Positions 12,593 through 26,900 of a DNA stretch of 64,000 nucleotides are shown here, one piece after another. Every line of letters begins with the position of its first letter. Within the stretch, counting starts at the first letter, position 1. A model generated the notes under the pieces. The model had not been told where the DNA came from and searched no databases. It saw nothing but the letters and a program-made list of their open reading frames with translations. The stretch comes from Owenia fusiformis (lineage: Eukaryota > Annelida > Polychaeta > Sabellida > Oweniidae). The stretch covers positions 2,954,001 to 3,018,000 of the forward strand of contig CAIIXF020000002.1 of NCBI GenBank assembly GCA_903813345.2. The letters run 5' to 3'. The position numbers and the translations under genes were made by a program.

Positions 12593-13482
12593 ATGTTTAA
12601 TTTAAAGTGTCCGTTTATAAATATTAGTTACGCATGCGTCATGGCGTGGATAAACTATTAAAAGAGAAACCCCGACTAAGTAGCGTCAGCTTAGAAGGTG
12701 TTCTTAGAAATTAAGCGTCATGGGTTGATGTTGAAGGTGGGCATAACCTGATAACCTAATTACGTACATTTTAGTAGATGCTGAATATCAACGTATTCAT
12801 AAAGAAAATAGCCCACTTCGAAAGTGTCGAAAAGTATGCGGGCCTTGGCCTTGTTACGCCGGGAAAATCACGTTTAGGTTGTGAAAAACCGCGATATAGT
12901 AAGATTAAAGATAAATTGAAATAAAGATGACATGCTTACAAAAACATTAAAAAGATTAAAAAGTAGATAGATGGCATGCCAGTTTTTACCCAGAAAAGTT
13001 GACAAGAAATCGAAAGAGCTAAAGAACAATATCGACAGTAAACCGGTAGATACATTGTACTTGTTGAAAGTAACATATTCATAAAAATATTGCAAGCTTA
13101 AACTCCCTATTATCATTAGGAATCAGATCCAATGTAAATTGTCTAAAACACAAGTATTATTACATAATGCTGACGGTGTTTATGATGGTCTAAGCCTTTA
13201 AGTAGGTTAATTTGAAAATCAATACTAGAATAGTAACCTTTGAAATGCCAGTAATATGAGAATGGCTATCAACTTTTGCCATCAGTGCAGCATTCCATAT
13301 TTCGATCAGGTTTCTGGGGCTAATATCCATTCGATAGCATTCGATACGGTTGTTAGAGAAATTCTAATTTAAATTATTCTGTGCATTTCTCATTCGATAT
13401 TGAGTCAACATAGGATGGTTCTAAAATGATATATATGGAACCTAGCACTAATCCACCAAGGACAACTCGAGCAAAAGTCACA

Positions 13483-13544
13483 GATACGAGGGTTGTCCCA
13501 GTTAGAGCATATAGTGCATTACTTCTGGGACGACCCTCGTATAA
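13483..13544. mobile_element. tiny MITE or solo inverted-repeat pair
   Basis: ATACGAGGGTTGTCCCAG at the left and CTGGGACGACCCTCGTAT at the right are inverted copies with one mismatch, separated by about 24 bases. Ends of the ACGAGGGT type flanked by TA are common in Tc1/mariner-derived MITEs. The family assignment is inferred from that resemblance only. Confidence 0.55.
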
Positions 13545-13944
13545 TTAAATAAGCTTTTAAGATAAATCTAACAGACTTGGGTATGTCACTCTGTTGAATC
13601 AAACCGACTAGATGGGGCATATTTAAAACTCTATGCTACACAACATATAAGCAGTTGATTATAATCTATTAAAATCATGATATTTATTTACATTTTATTT
13701 TTAAATATATCATAAATCTAAATGTTTCCTTTGAGATCCATAATATAATATACTAGAATATAGTAATATGACACAGTAATACCAATATATACAATAATAC
13801 AATGCTATATAAAACATGTATGTTATAATACAAGACCTGTTTAATAGAAATCTAGTCAAATGTCACTTCTACTTTGCGTATTTCAACTGACATCGTCATA
13901 AGCCATGGGTACGCAATCTTGATAAAAATACCAAATATGTATGT

Positions 13945-14235
13945 TTAAAAATGCCAAATAATGTTGAACAGTGCAAAATGAGAAAAATTTCTGAAGAAAT
14001 TGTAACAATTCTACTCTCATTATTGCATGTCATGTTTATTTCCAAAAGTTCCGATTTTTTCAGGATAATCATTTGATTATCCTGAAAAAATGAAAAAGTG
14101 AAAGTCTTCGTGTACGTTTTGATAAATTCGGAAATTTTTGCATCTTAATTGTTCAATGACTTTTATATTTCGTCAAATGTTACAATTCTTCTTCAGAAAA
14201 AATTAGGATGGTAAGAAAAATATTGGCATGCTTTT
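13945..14235. mobile_element. fold-back element with a perfect central hairpin
   Basis: The centre at about 14053-14090 is TTTTTTCAGGATAATCA followed directly by its inverted copy TGATTATCCTGAAAAAA. Outer bases also pair: TTTCTGAAGAAATTGTAACAATT near 13990 against a diverged inverted copy near 14178-14205, and AAATGCCAAATA near 13950 against TATTGGCAT near 14222. Confidence 0.6.
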
Positions 14236-14351
14236 GAAAAGATTTCAGGACCCATGGTGTTGATTCCCATACAACAGGTCAACGAGTGCATCGGCAGCCC
14301 ATCCTTCACAAAACGACCACGGCTTAATCCATGTGTACGAAGGCCTCATTA

Positions 14352-14513
14352 CATTTGATCTACGGCAACCGTACGACGGTCGTACATTCCCAAAATTGAG
14401 AGAAATATTCAGGATAAAATAAATATTATATTATAGGGATAGGCAGTACAATGTAGATTTCTATATCCATTTTGTGAAAATACGGTCGCCGTACGGCAGC
14501 CGTAGATCAAATA
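14352..14513. mobile_element. MITE with CGG-rich terminal inverted repeats
   Basis: The left end ATTTGATCTACGGCAACCGT and the right end ACGGCAGCCGTAGATCAAAT are inverted copies with few differences, enclosing about 120 bases. The right half (GGCAGTACAATGTAGATTT onward) matches the tandemly duplicated unit at 63271-63429, so this is an interspersed family with copies at both ends of the window. Confidence 0.65.
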
Positions 14514-14985
14514 ATTAACAGAAACATAGTGAAGGTAAGAATTCCTCAACCAATTGTTGTATCCATTGATATAATGAAGTAATAAAATAAAAACTTGACC
14601 TAATAATTCTTGAATTTGAAAAACGTGATCATTTGGTTTTTAATTAAAGCAAAAATTCAATATAATCCAAGACACATGAAGTACTTAAACAACTAAATTG
14701 TAATCTAGCATGTACATGAGTACATGTATATGAGTACACAAGCAAATCAGAGAGTTCTCAATATCTCTGAAAGTCTCCATCATTTCTGCATCCATTTTGA
14801 CGTTGCATCCATTAAAATACATGAATAGCTATCATCGAATTTCTTCTTGACTTTTCCATTTTTTCTTCTGAATTGTTGTTTAAAACACTCAGAAAGATCA
14901 TACCATCTGGGATTATTAGCTCGTTGGTTGTTGATTTCGTTTATTCTGAAGGTGGGTTGCAACTACCAACACACGTTATTTAACC

Positions 14986-17900
14986 TCAGCCTCCCTGAAA
15001 AAAAAACATTAATTTTATTTAATAAAATAACATAACAATGCACGACATGGTAACCATGACACATATGACATAACAATGAATTGCATGTTTGTAAATTTTA
15101 CACAAAATGGCACACTGATGAACAAAATGACATAATGATGAAAGACTCCATAACAAATATGAAGCTTAACATATTTTGGGTCAGAAATATGTATAAATCC
15201 ATTTAAAAAGATTGTGAAAACATGGTAGGGTATAATTACTGTAATTCCAATTTCTACATTTTCAATTTTATAAACCACTCAATCATTTTATGATTTTTCT
15301 TCGTTTCAATCATATGTCTATGTCAATAATCAACAAAAGGCTAATAAGCCCATATAAAGCAGATATATAATTTAACAGTGATAGAATTTGAATAGAATAT
15401 AATTCAAAACCTTAACATTTAAAAATAGATCTATAACATTGGTCTATAACATCCTGACTAAAGGTCAAACGACTCCAACATAAAGTTATTACCTTATATA
15501 AAAACAACTATTCTTACCCAAAGTGTGGTATGGTAGTGTGTATTTGAAATAAGGTAAACCAAGGTTAGAGAATGGTATTTAGAATGGTATTTAGAATGAA
15601 CTCACTCCTTTATTTACATCGATCCCAATGTCGGAGAACTTTGTCATTCCTTTGCCAGAAGCCACTGTCTGCGCTTTCTGTAAAGAAAATATAATAAATC
15701 AATTGAACACTGTTTTCTCGAATTTCATAAGAAAACATTCCTGACGAAATTTTCTAGAATACAGCATTTTACAAGTGATCAACTGATCAATGTTTGTTTG
15801 TTTTATCTTTTATTAAAAATATTTTATTCGTCTATATATTACATTGATACAGTTTAACGAAACGGATCGGACAAAAGGCTTTCGCCTATTCTAAGTTTTC
15901 TCCTTTGGTTGTCCTTTGTTTGTTTGTTTGTTTGTTTGTTTTTTGTTTGTTTAAGTGTTTTCTACATGTTACAATAAAAAAAATTCCAACCAATTATTCT
16001 ACAATAAAATATTTTACAATTAATCCATATCACAGGGATTTATACAATTCTACAAGAAAACATGAAATAAACAATAAGGGGGCAACAAAGGGATCATATC
16101 TACGTATGGAATGTATATTTCACATAGCATTGTTTGCTTTTAGACAGGTTCCAATTCAAATAATTCAAGTTTTTGAGGCATTTTTTAGAAAAAGCAACAG
16201 ACCTATTTTTACTAGATCAGTTTTTCATGCTGATAAAGATATTAAAAGATGACAACTCAACGGGGTGGTCACGACACTAAATTTTGGCATTTTTACCCCC
16301 CTAGGAAAATATTCTAGGGGGTACTATGAAACTAGTTCATAACTCAAAGGATATGTGAGCTATTGTTCTGAGTTGTACACCATACATTGCTAGTACAAAT
16401 ATGAATACTATCTTAAAGTTATGGGTTGATACCCTTATTGGTCTCAGAAAAATATAAAAAACAGGAAAAAGATACGCAATTTTTGTCTTGCCAATTTTAT
16501 ATTTGTAGCTTCAAGCACAATATGAGAGCTTTAACAGCTCAAAGTAGTATTTTAAAAACATTTCCAAGCTATGTGTGGTATTGTAATACATCTATTTTAG
16601 TTATGAAGTACTATTTTGTAATTTTAATATGACTTTATAGTGCCCTACCCCTGGAAAATTGAAGAAAGTGAATGTGGTGAATTTTATCATTTTGCAGCAT
16701 TAAGTTAGAAACATGTATTGATAGACACCAAATCAATAAATTCATACCATCATCAAATGTTAGGTGACATTCTAATTCATTTATTACTAGAATATAGGAC
16801 TTAAGATATTTTATATGTAAGTTTTCAATTAAGTACATGTATCATAATGAAATCTAGTGTAATCACATACTAGAGAGGTTGGCATACAGTCTGGACATTG
16901 ACATAAAGTCTAAACATTATAATCATCAATTGATCTCATTTGAGCAACTAGACTATGGTGGTCATCATGCACAAGTAATGTACAGTAGAACCTGCTAAGT
17001 GGAACACCTCTGTAAGTGGAACACCTCCCAAGTGGAACGCCTTTTCAAAGTCCTGTTTTAAAAACCCATTGACTTAATGTTAATTGAACCTCTGTAAGTG
17101 GAACACCTCCAAACATGAACAGTGAACACCCCATATTGAAAAATTAACCTGCTAAGTGGAACAGTCAATTTCCATAGATTTCAATATTGATATATGTAAA
17201 CAGAATTAATCTCCCTCAATGATATCTGGGTATGAAAACAGGTAATACTGTGATAATTGGCAAATTAGGATTTTAATGGATTAACCTAATGGTCAACATG
17301 TGATGCAACCAACAATTAATTTGATAATCAGCAAATTAGGATTTCATAAGATTTTCATTCAGAAAATTGGATTAACCTCCTGTAGAACTGGACACGTGAT
17401 GCTACCACTAATTGATATCCCTTGCTGTTTGTTTCAAACTTAATAAGTAAGATTAAAAATGTCATTTAAAAACAATTGAATTATTAGCAGTAGGAACAAG
17501 TCTTTAAAACTTAATTGCCTAATCCTTGTACCTGAGACTGGCACAATTAGGAGGATTAAGAATGTCAGAAAACATTTTTGGCAGAATGAGGAGGATTAAG
17601 AATGTCAGATACCTTTTTGAGTAAAATAAATGGATTATTAATGGTATACTGGTATACCTGCCCTGTAATGAAGGGAGAATCATATTTCCAATGATACATA
17701 TAAATCCTATATTTGATCTTGTATGTTCCCTGCGAACCCAAAACCTCCGTAAGTGGAACACCTTCTAAGTGGAACGCTTTGTGGCAGAATGGAGTGTTCC
17801 ACTTACACAGGTTCTACTGTATTTACATAATAATGTTATAAAGGAGCATGTAGGTTATCGCAAACAACTTCAGACAATTCTAACTTGAATTATGAATATT

Positions 17901-20900
17901 TTCTGACCATGAACATGGGTATATCTTTTAGATCTATTCATTATCTTCAAGAAAAGTAAATATAATGATTAATCAGACCTAAGTGATATTAAAGGGAATG
18001 GCCCAATCAACATACTTTTTACTAAAAATGGTGACCTAATTTTCACCAAAGATGCAACCTTTAATTATATTGTTGAATGCATAATTAGAATATGCTTTGA
18101 GACATGTTCTATTTCCTAAGAGGAAAAGTGGATTGCTCCTGGGACTTTAAAGACACTGAATTTGGATGACCAAAATGAACTGAAACCAATGGATAGCATG
18201 AATTATTTCAAAGGGGAAATAACATGGGGAACACTAATCTTAGGGGAATTCGGTTTTCTTTTCAAGAGCTATTTGATACATTAAAATTAAGAAAAGTAAT
18301 GCATTAAACATTAATAAAATGATAGCATTTTTGGTGAAAATGAGGTCAACAACTTTGAAAAAATATATTGATGGGTTGATTGCTAGTGAAATATCTCCGA
18401 GTCCGATTGACTTTATTATCCCTGTATACCCTGACTTCATGGTCAGAAAATAGTCATAATCAAAGATATAACTGTCTGAAATTGTTTGTGATAACTTACC
18501 TGAACCTTTCCAGGTCAAATCAGGAGTGACAAAATTATTTCCACCAAATTTTTGACATGTCTTCAAATACGATAATATTTTCTTCATAAGATAGAGTGTC
18601 ACTTGTGAAATTTATTGATTGACCTGAGATCGTACCATATCTTTATGACATAGAAGCGAAATAGCCATATTTAATTTTAATGATGTTTGTTTAATTGTTG
18701 TTTGCCACTTTTCGACAATTGTCAAAATTTGGGGGTTTTGGGGAGGGGTACAATTAGGTTAAAAAATTCACCTGATTCAGACTATCCTTAAATGAGCACT
18801 GATTCACCCGAGAGCATAACTTTTTCAAAACATGTAAGTGTTATTTTTGGACCACTCACATTAATGTTTCGTCTAATTTTCCCTCAGAGTTTCATCATCA
18901 TTGTCCAAATCGTATGCCATGTTTGTTGAGATATATGAATGTTCATTATTAAAATCTTGGCTTCATTTGCAGTTGGAAAGGATTCGGCATTAGGTGTTAT
19001 AAGTCCCAGAGCACGATAAATAAAAAAATAACAACAAAATGACATAGAACTGATAGATGTTTTCTCCTGTGCGTGTCAGCCTTGGTCTACCAAATTGCTA
19101 TTCAGTAGGAAGAAACTCATTTTTCAGTTTCCATTTTAATTTCCTGACAAATAGGGCGATCATCCCAGGATTTTTTCTATGATCTATGTGTCGCCATAGC
19201 AACTTCTGTTTTAGAGAAAAATAGAACAATAGAAAAGATTACTTTACCATGATTTTAATCATCCCACATTGTAGACATATTTAGAATTAAAAATATGAAG
19301 AGAATGACAAAACCTCTTAAAACACATTTCTTAGGAAACAAATAGTGTCGTATTCTTGTTACTATGGCAACAGAGTTTTTTCTTTTTGTCATTTTTGTCA
19401 TACAGATTACCTATCATACCAGGACCAAATCCTGAAAATTTGAATTCAGTATTCTTCATTAGTATCTTAGATATATAGGTTTATTATAGTGTCCCCTGCA
19501 GATTTTATCGGATTATATAAGGAAAATGCTCTGAAGAGGGTTGCCCAAGGATGCCACTTAACAGTTCTGGTATTTTTGAGGTCCCAACCCTCTATTCATG
19601 GGAATAGTTAACCATTGTAAAGCTACTCATGGTTAACTGACAGAATTGATTGTATCTTCAACTAAGAAGACAATAAAATGTTAAAACCAGAAGAAAACCA
19701 CACCAACTTTCTTCTATTTACCAGGGGTAGGGCACTATAAAGTCATATTAAAATTACAAAATAGTACTTCATCACTATAATAGATGTATTACAATATCAC
19801 ATATACCTTGGGAATGTTGTTAGAATACTACTTTGAGCTGTTTAAGTTATCATATTTTGCTTGAAGCTACAAATATAAAATAAGCAAGAAAAAATGACAA
19901 AAATTGCATATTTTTTTCTAATTAATTGTATTTTTCCGAAACCAACAAAGATATCAACCTATAACTTTAAGGTAGTATTCATCTCTGTACTAACAATGTA
20001 TGCTGTAGAACTTAGAACAATGGTTTATATATCCTTTGAGTTATGAACTAATATTATAGTACCCCCTAAAATAATTTCACAGGGGGGTAAAAACGCTAAA
20101 ATTCAGTGTCGTGACCACCCCGTTGAGCTGTCATCTTTTAATATCTTTATCAGCATGAAAAACTGATCCAGAAAAAATAGGTCTGTTGCTTTTTCTAAAA
20201 AATGCCTCAAAAACCCTATCCCTTGAGATATTCTGAAATTGGAACCTGTCTATTTCACTTATGCCATTCTTAGCAACCACCCCATTCACTATTAAATCAC
20301 TCGACAACTTGCTATACCTGGCAAAGTTATTAAACTGATACTAATTTAACTAGTTCACTTTAACTGGTTCACAGCAAAAACAGATACTAGAATAGTTTAA
20401 CTTTTCGTGTAAGTCTCCTAGGGTTTTTAACATTATTTGCTATTTATCATTATCAAAACCGATACGACAAAAACAGTAATCATCCTGATGATCGATACCG
20501 CTCGTAATTGCCGTTATTTGCATGAGGGCTCGAGCTTCGAGCACTAGCGGTATCCCTATTACAAATACGGTAGCACGCGTACGTGGAAGTCGATGTTTAT
20601 TTGTTTTTTGTTTGTTTGTTCGTTTTATGAAAGGATCAATACAGTTCAATTGAGCATTTTGGGAAATATATCACGCGACCTCGAGTAAAGTATATCTCCA
20701 TAAGGCAATGTTTGTTTATAAAATGATTAATACAATACAATTTAATATTTTGAAAAAATTCTGTTCAACATGCTAAATCAAACGTAAGGTTAATGCTTTA
20801 TTTTGTGTCCTTATGACTTAAAATCGCAGACAAACAACGTCCCCGTAATATAAAAGCCAATGTTGATCTGTATGAAATTTGATCAGCGCAATTCAAATGA

Positions 20901-23900
20901 TTATGCTGAGACATAAAACACTTAATCATATTTAAAGCAAGTTGAAAATCAAAAAATGCTTTTTTTTTCCTTTACAAGCCTTATACAAATACATCCCTCG
21001 GCTATCTGCGACAGATGTCAATGAATGATGTCATTTGTTAAGTGCAGCGCCTGCTAAATGAAAGTGTGTACACCTCTGTGTCGCTTCATAATTGAGTTTG
21101 CTACTCAAATTACTCAGCAGCTTAATCCCATTTCAATACCAATTTCAGTTATATAAAAACACGATTTCAAAAAATCGATAGAGGTAAGTGAGTCGCACAC
21201 TTGTAAGTGGAAATATAGTAGCAGCTGCTTTTTGGTCAGCTTATCGCTTTTCATTTGTGACAAAGATCCCATTCAAAAATATAACATGATTTTATTCTCT
21301 CCATTGTGAGACCTCGATTAATATGCAATTTTGATATTTTATAATGATAAAAAAGCAGCTGTCCATGATTGCATCATGGATTAGCAATCTATGTAAAATA
21401 GCACTATCTGGTAAGTCACACAAATGGTTACAAAAGATGCTAATCGCAAATACCGACAATGTCACTGAACGTTGGTCACAAAAACAATGGTTCTAGAACA
21501 ACACCATCAGGTTTTGGCTTCGAAGGATTCGTATCCTTTGTACTTAACTTTTGTTTGTATTATACTTAACTTACAATAGACAGATGCCTGGGCCAGTTCT
21601 TTGTTGATATGAAACAAAGAATTTGTATTATTACCCATAAATTTCCCGAGCGATTTTATAAACAAATAAAGCTTCGGATAGTATCATTGTGTCAGCAGAA
21701 TGGAACGTTCTTAAATTGTGACGTTAATAGACTTCATGATTTGAAATACAAAATTGTTGCGAAAAAAGTTCATTTGCTACATCAGGACTGTGGGTGCTCC
21801 TTTGATATTTCTTTTTTTTGCATTAATACACATACATCCTGAGAGATTTAATGAACTAATAGCGTACATAATTTGGGGAATCCACTAAGAGTTTGGAGGT
21901 TCCTCCAAATACATGTACGTATTCTAAACAAGAAGTTGTTGCCCATATGTCAAGGAAATATATTATGTGTGCTTCCTTAAAGCGCGGGTATATTTATATT
22001 TATACTAAAAGAACCTTTACATAAAAACGATCATATTGGAATTTTTAGCAAAGACATCCGATACAACACACATATACCTTCACAATATCTCAAAAGTGTG
22101 TTTCTTGTAATAACAGAAGTCTACCCGTTTTACAAAGAGTAAAGTGTAATATTCAATGTCCAAAACGTAGGTCCGACAATCCTCCATCGCAAACACATCC
22201 ACACTCTCTGAACATGTGTATTTCACAAACCATAAGGGAATTTCATTGGCTGGTGACATCATACATTCTTTAAGACAGACTGTTTGCCATTTTTGGCAAT
22301 GAAATCTTCTGGCACGCGATACAAACGAGATGTTTAGCATCTCATTGGCTTAACTGCCCTTTTTTGTCGTGTATTAACAGTCAGGTGTATTCCTACATAC
22401 AAATGAAACTTAATACTTTAAGGTGCACTTTGTGCTGATTTTCATACATTCTTTTCATGAGTAAACGGGGATTCCCCAAAGCGTGGGAACTATTGAACAG
22501 CTGCTTTCAGAAATGTCAACATCTGGCTCAAACGATGCAATGAGAAGTTCAGAGTTAAAGAATGACATGCAAACGTATTTGAGAATGAAAGCAGTTTATA
22601 CGTTGTATTGAAATTGAAGTATTGACGCTTATAGACCCTCTTATGGTAAGTCTCATAAGGTTTTGGGAGAATTGGAAACTGTATAAAAAGGACACCATGG
22701 CAAGGCCCTGCGTTGGTAAGTTACTTTAGAATGATTTTTGACAAATCTGGAATGATGCTAAATATCATAGTCAATTGATAAATAAATATTAATTTTGATT
22801 ATGTATATATAATGTATAAGGCTACCACTTTTATTATTATCTAATCATTTGGTTTTTTATCATTATTTCTTATTCATCCAGGTTTCAATCTGCTTTGTAT
22901 TGTTTTTAAGGTAAAAAGGCTGACATTATTTTTTTTTCACTTCACATTCATGGTTCAATCTCCTTTGTTTTCCCAGTTATAAGCTATCATTATTTCTTAT
23001 TCACTCAGGTTCAATCTGCTTTGTTTTCACAGTAATAAGGCTATCATTATTTCTTATTCACTCAGGTTCAATCTGCTTTGTTTTCACAGTAATAAGGCTA
23101 TCATTATTTCTTATTCACTCAGGTTCAATCTGCTTTGTTTTCACAGTAATAAGGCTATCATTATTTCTTATTCACTCAGGGTTCAATCAGCTTTGTTTTC
23201 ACAGTAATACGGCTATGATTATTTCTTATTCACTCAGGTTCAATCTGCTTTGTTCTCACAGTAATAAGGCTATCATTATTTCTTATTCACTCAGGGTTCA
23301 ATCTGCTTTGTTCTCACAGTAATACGGCTATCATTATTTCTTATTCACTCAGGTTCAATCTGCTTTGTTTTCACAGTAATACGGCTATCATTATTTCTTA
23401 TTCACTCAGGTTCAATCTGCTTTGTTTTCACAGTAATACGGCTATCATTATTTATTTTTCACTCAGGGTTCAATCTGCTTTGTTATCACAGTAATAAGGC
23501 TATCATTATTTCTTATTCACTCAGGTTCAATCTGCTTTGTTTTCACAGTAATAAGGCTATCATTATTGCTTATTCAATCAGGTTCAATCTGCTTTGTTTT
23601 CACAGTAATAAGGCTATCATTATTTATTTTTCACTCAGGGTTCAATCTGCTTTGTTTTCACAGTAATAAGGCTATCATTATTTATTTTTCACTTCACATT
23701 CATGGTTCAATCTCCTTTGTTTTCCCAGTTATAAGCTATCATTATTTCTTATTCACTCAGGTTCAATCTGCTTTGTTTTCACAGTAATAAGGCTATCATT
23801 ATTTCTTATTCACTCAGGTTCAATCTGCTTTGTTTTCACAGTAATAAGGCTATCATTATTTCTTATTCACTCAGGTTCAATCTGCTTTGTTTTCACAGTA

Positions 23901-26900
23901 ATAAGGCTATCATTATTTCTTATTCACTCAGGTTCAATCTGCTTTGTTTTCACAGTAATAAGGCTATCATTATTTCTTATTCACTCAGGGTTCAATCTGC
24001 TGTGTTTTCACAGTAATACGGCTATCATTATTTCTTATTCACTCAGGGTTCAATTTGCTTTTTTTTACAGTAATAAGGCTATCATTATTTGTTATTCACT
24101 CAGGGTTCAATTTGCTTTGTTTTCACAGTAATAAGGCTATCATTATTTCTTATTCATTCAGAGTTCAATTTGCTTTGTTTTCACAGTAATGAGGCTATCA
24201 TTATTTCTTATTCACTCAGGGTTCAATTTGCTTTGTTTTCACAGTTATAAGCTATCATTATTTCTTATTCACTCAGGTTCAATCTGCTTTGTTTTCACAG
24301 TTATAAGCTATCATTATTTCTTATTCACTCAGGGTTCAATCTGCTTTGTTTTCACAGTAATAAGGGTATCATTATTTCTTATTCACTCAGGTTCAATCTG
24401 CTTTGTTTTCACAGTAATAAGGCTATCATTATTTCTTATTCACTCAGGTTCAATCTGCTTTGTTTTCACAGTAATACGGCTATCATTATTTCTTATTCAC
24501 TCAGGTTCAATCTGCTTTGTTTTCACAGTAATACGGCTATCATTATTTCTTATTCACTCAGGTTCAATCTGCTTTGTTTTCACAGTAATAAGGCTATCAT
24601 TATTTCTTATTCACTCAGGTTCAATCTGCTTTGTTTTCACAGTAATAAGGGTATCATTATTTCTTATTCACTCAGGTTCAATCTGCTTTGTTTTCACAGT
24701 AATAAGGCTATCATTATTTCTTATTCACTCAGGTTCAATCTGCTTTGTTTTCACAGTAATAAGGGTATCATTATTTCTTATTCACTCAGGTTCAATCTGC
24801 TTTGTTTTCACAGTAATAAGGCTATCATTTTTTCTTATTCACTCAGGTTCAATCTGCTTTGTTTTCACAGTAATAAGGCTATCATTATTTCTTATTCACT
24901 CAGGTTCAATCTGCTTTGTTTTCACAGTAATAAGGGTATCATTATTTCTTATTCACTCAGGTTCAATCTGCTTTGTTTTCACAATAATAAGGCTATCATT
25001 TTTTCTTATTCATTCAGGGTTCAATCTGCTTTGTTTTCACAGTAATAAGGCTATCATTATTTCTTATTCACTCAGGTTCAATCTGCTTTGTTTTCACAGT
25101 AATAAGGCTATCATTATTTCTTATTCATTCAGGGTTCAATCTGCTTTGTTTTCACAGTAATACGGCTATCATTATTTCTTATTCACTCAGGGTTCAATCT
25201 GCTTTGTTTTCACAGTAATAAGGCTATCATTATTTATTTTTCACTTCACATTCATGGTTCAATCTCCTTTGTTTTCCCAGTTATAAGCTATCATTATTTC
25301 TTATTCACTCAGGTTCAATCTGCTTTGTTTTCACAGTAATAAGGCTATCATTATTTCTTATTCATTCAGGGTTCAATCTGCTTTGTTCTCACAGTAATAC
25401 GGCTATCATTATTTCTTATTCACTCAGGTTCAATTTGTTTTGTTTTCACAGTTATAAGCTATCATTATTTCTTATTCACTCGGGTTCAATCTGCTTTGTT
25501 TTCACAGTAATAAGGCTATCATTATTTCTTATTTACTCAGATTCAATCTGCTTTGTTTTCACAGTAATACGGCTATCATTATTTCTTATTCACTCAGGGT
25601 TCAATCTGCTTTGTTTTCACAGTAATACGGCTATCATTATTTCTTATTCACTCAGGTTCAATCTGCTTTGTTCTCACAGTAATAAGGCTATCATTATTTC
25701 TTATTCACTCGGGTTCAATCTGCTTTGTTTTCACAGTAATAAGGCTATCATTATTTCTTATTTACTCAGGTTCAATCTGCTTTGTTTTCACAGTAATACG
25801 GCTATCATTGTTTCTTATTCACTCAGGGTTCAATCTGCTTTGTTTTCACAGTAATACGGCTATCATTATTTCTTATTCACTCAGGTTCAATCTGCTTTGT
25901 TTTCACAGTAATTTTATAAGGCTATCATTATTTCTTATTCACTCAGGTTCAATCTGCTTTGTTTTCACAGTAATACAGCTATCATTATTTCTTATTCACT
26001 CAGGTTCAATCTGCTTTGTTTTCACAGTAATATGGCTATCATTATTTCTTATTCACTCAGGTTCAATCTGCTTTGTTTTCACAGTAATACGGCTATCATT
26101 ATTTCTTATTCATTTCGGGGTGAGTCTAGTTTGTTTTCACAGTAATACGGCTATCATTATTTCTTATTCATTTCGGGGTGAGTCTATTTTGTTTTCACAG
26201 TTATTAGGCTATTATTAGTATTCAGTCATGTTCTACTTTGTTCACATATTCCATTGCAAGTTTGCGTTTCTTTGTTTCCAGAAGAACCTCTCCCTAATAT
26301 GATAATAATTGTTGTGTTATTATGGCCACTGCAGCTTCTTCAAAACTTATGTCGAGAATGTCACCTTAGTGTTCGACAAGTCATCAATATCCCATGTGGC
26401 CATGCTGACTTTTGTGTTGGATGTTTCAACCAACACTATGCACATGCACCAGCAATCTGTACGACATGTGGGTCATTGATTAATGGAAATATAATGATAC
26501 ATCACATCAACTAGTGGACATGACATCATTGTGTTATGACAATGTATGATTTAACTAATGCTTATTTGTATTTACCGTACTGCTGGCAAATGACACATTA
26601 TGAAAGAAAAGAAATGGGTTCTGGCTAAGCACAATGCCACATTAAGGGATACTAATGTTCAGATTACAAGTTCAGATTACACCCAGTGGACATGTCAATG
26701 TTTGGTTTCAAGCTGACACTCTTGTCCCACATGGAGAAACAGACACACTCATATACCAAACCCAAGGGATTAGAGCAGTGACTTCTTCAAAAATTCAAAA
26801 GTACTGAATTTACCCTGAACACTTATGTGGCAAATGTTGAAGCTAGTCACCTGTGTGGACACATTGATTAATATGGGTGTATCAACATTGCTTCTATGCA

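Larger units (their letters stand above)
12593..14985. other. intergenic region between convergent genes, with three small inverted-repeat elements
   Basis: The plus-strand HS3ST-like gene and the minus-strand PUB gene converge here. The stretch is AT-rich (for example 13660-13830) and has no convincing frame. Three inverted-repeat elements are annotated separately at 13485, 13945 and 14352. TTTATT at 14940-14945 is an AATAAA on the minus strand, 41 bases past the proposed PUB-gene stop. Confidence 0.5.
16139..20254. mobile_element. large inverted repeat (arms ~0.5 kb) around a ~3-kb centre
   Basis: The left arm 16139-16685 (containing ACGGGGTGGTCACGACACT and TATAGTGCCCTACCCCTGG) pairs with the right arm 19690-20254 in inverted orientation, with scattered mismatches and small gaps. 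The arms start AGACAGGTTCCAATT and end AATTGGAACCTGTCT. The centre holds other nested elements: a TA-flanked pogo-like element at 16981-17821 and a smaller inverted pair near 18003-18060 and 18330-18395. No transposase frame is present. It lies in the largest intron of the PUB gene. Confidence 0.7.

Noticed and set aside
24189-25160. 323-codon open frame on the plus strand
   Set aside because: It is only the 57-bp minisatellite read in one frame; 57 is a multiple of three, so a stop-free monomer gives an arbitrarily long frame. There is no independent coding evidence.
22880-26216. CRISPR-like array
   Set aside because: Copies are directly adjacent with no unique spacers, and the context is an animal genome; it is a minisatellite.
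25435-26218. Two further frames of 136-139 codons over the same array
   Set aside because: Same repeat by-product, with frame switching at 58-bp monomers.
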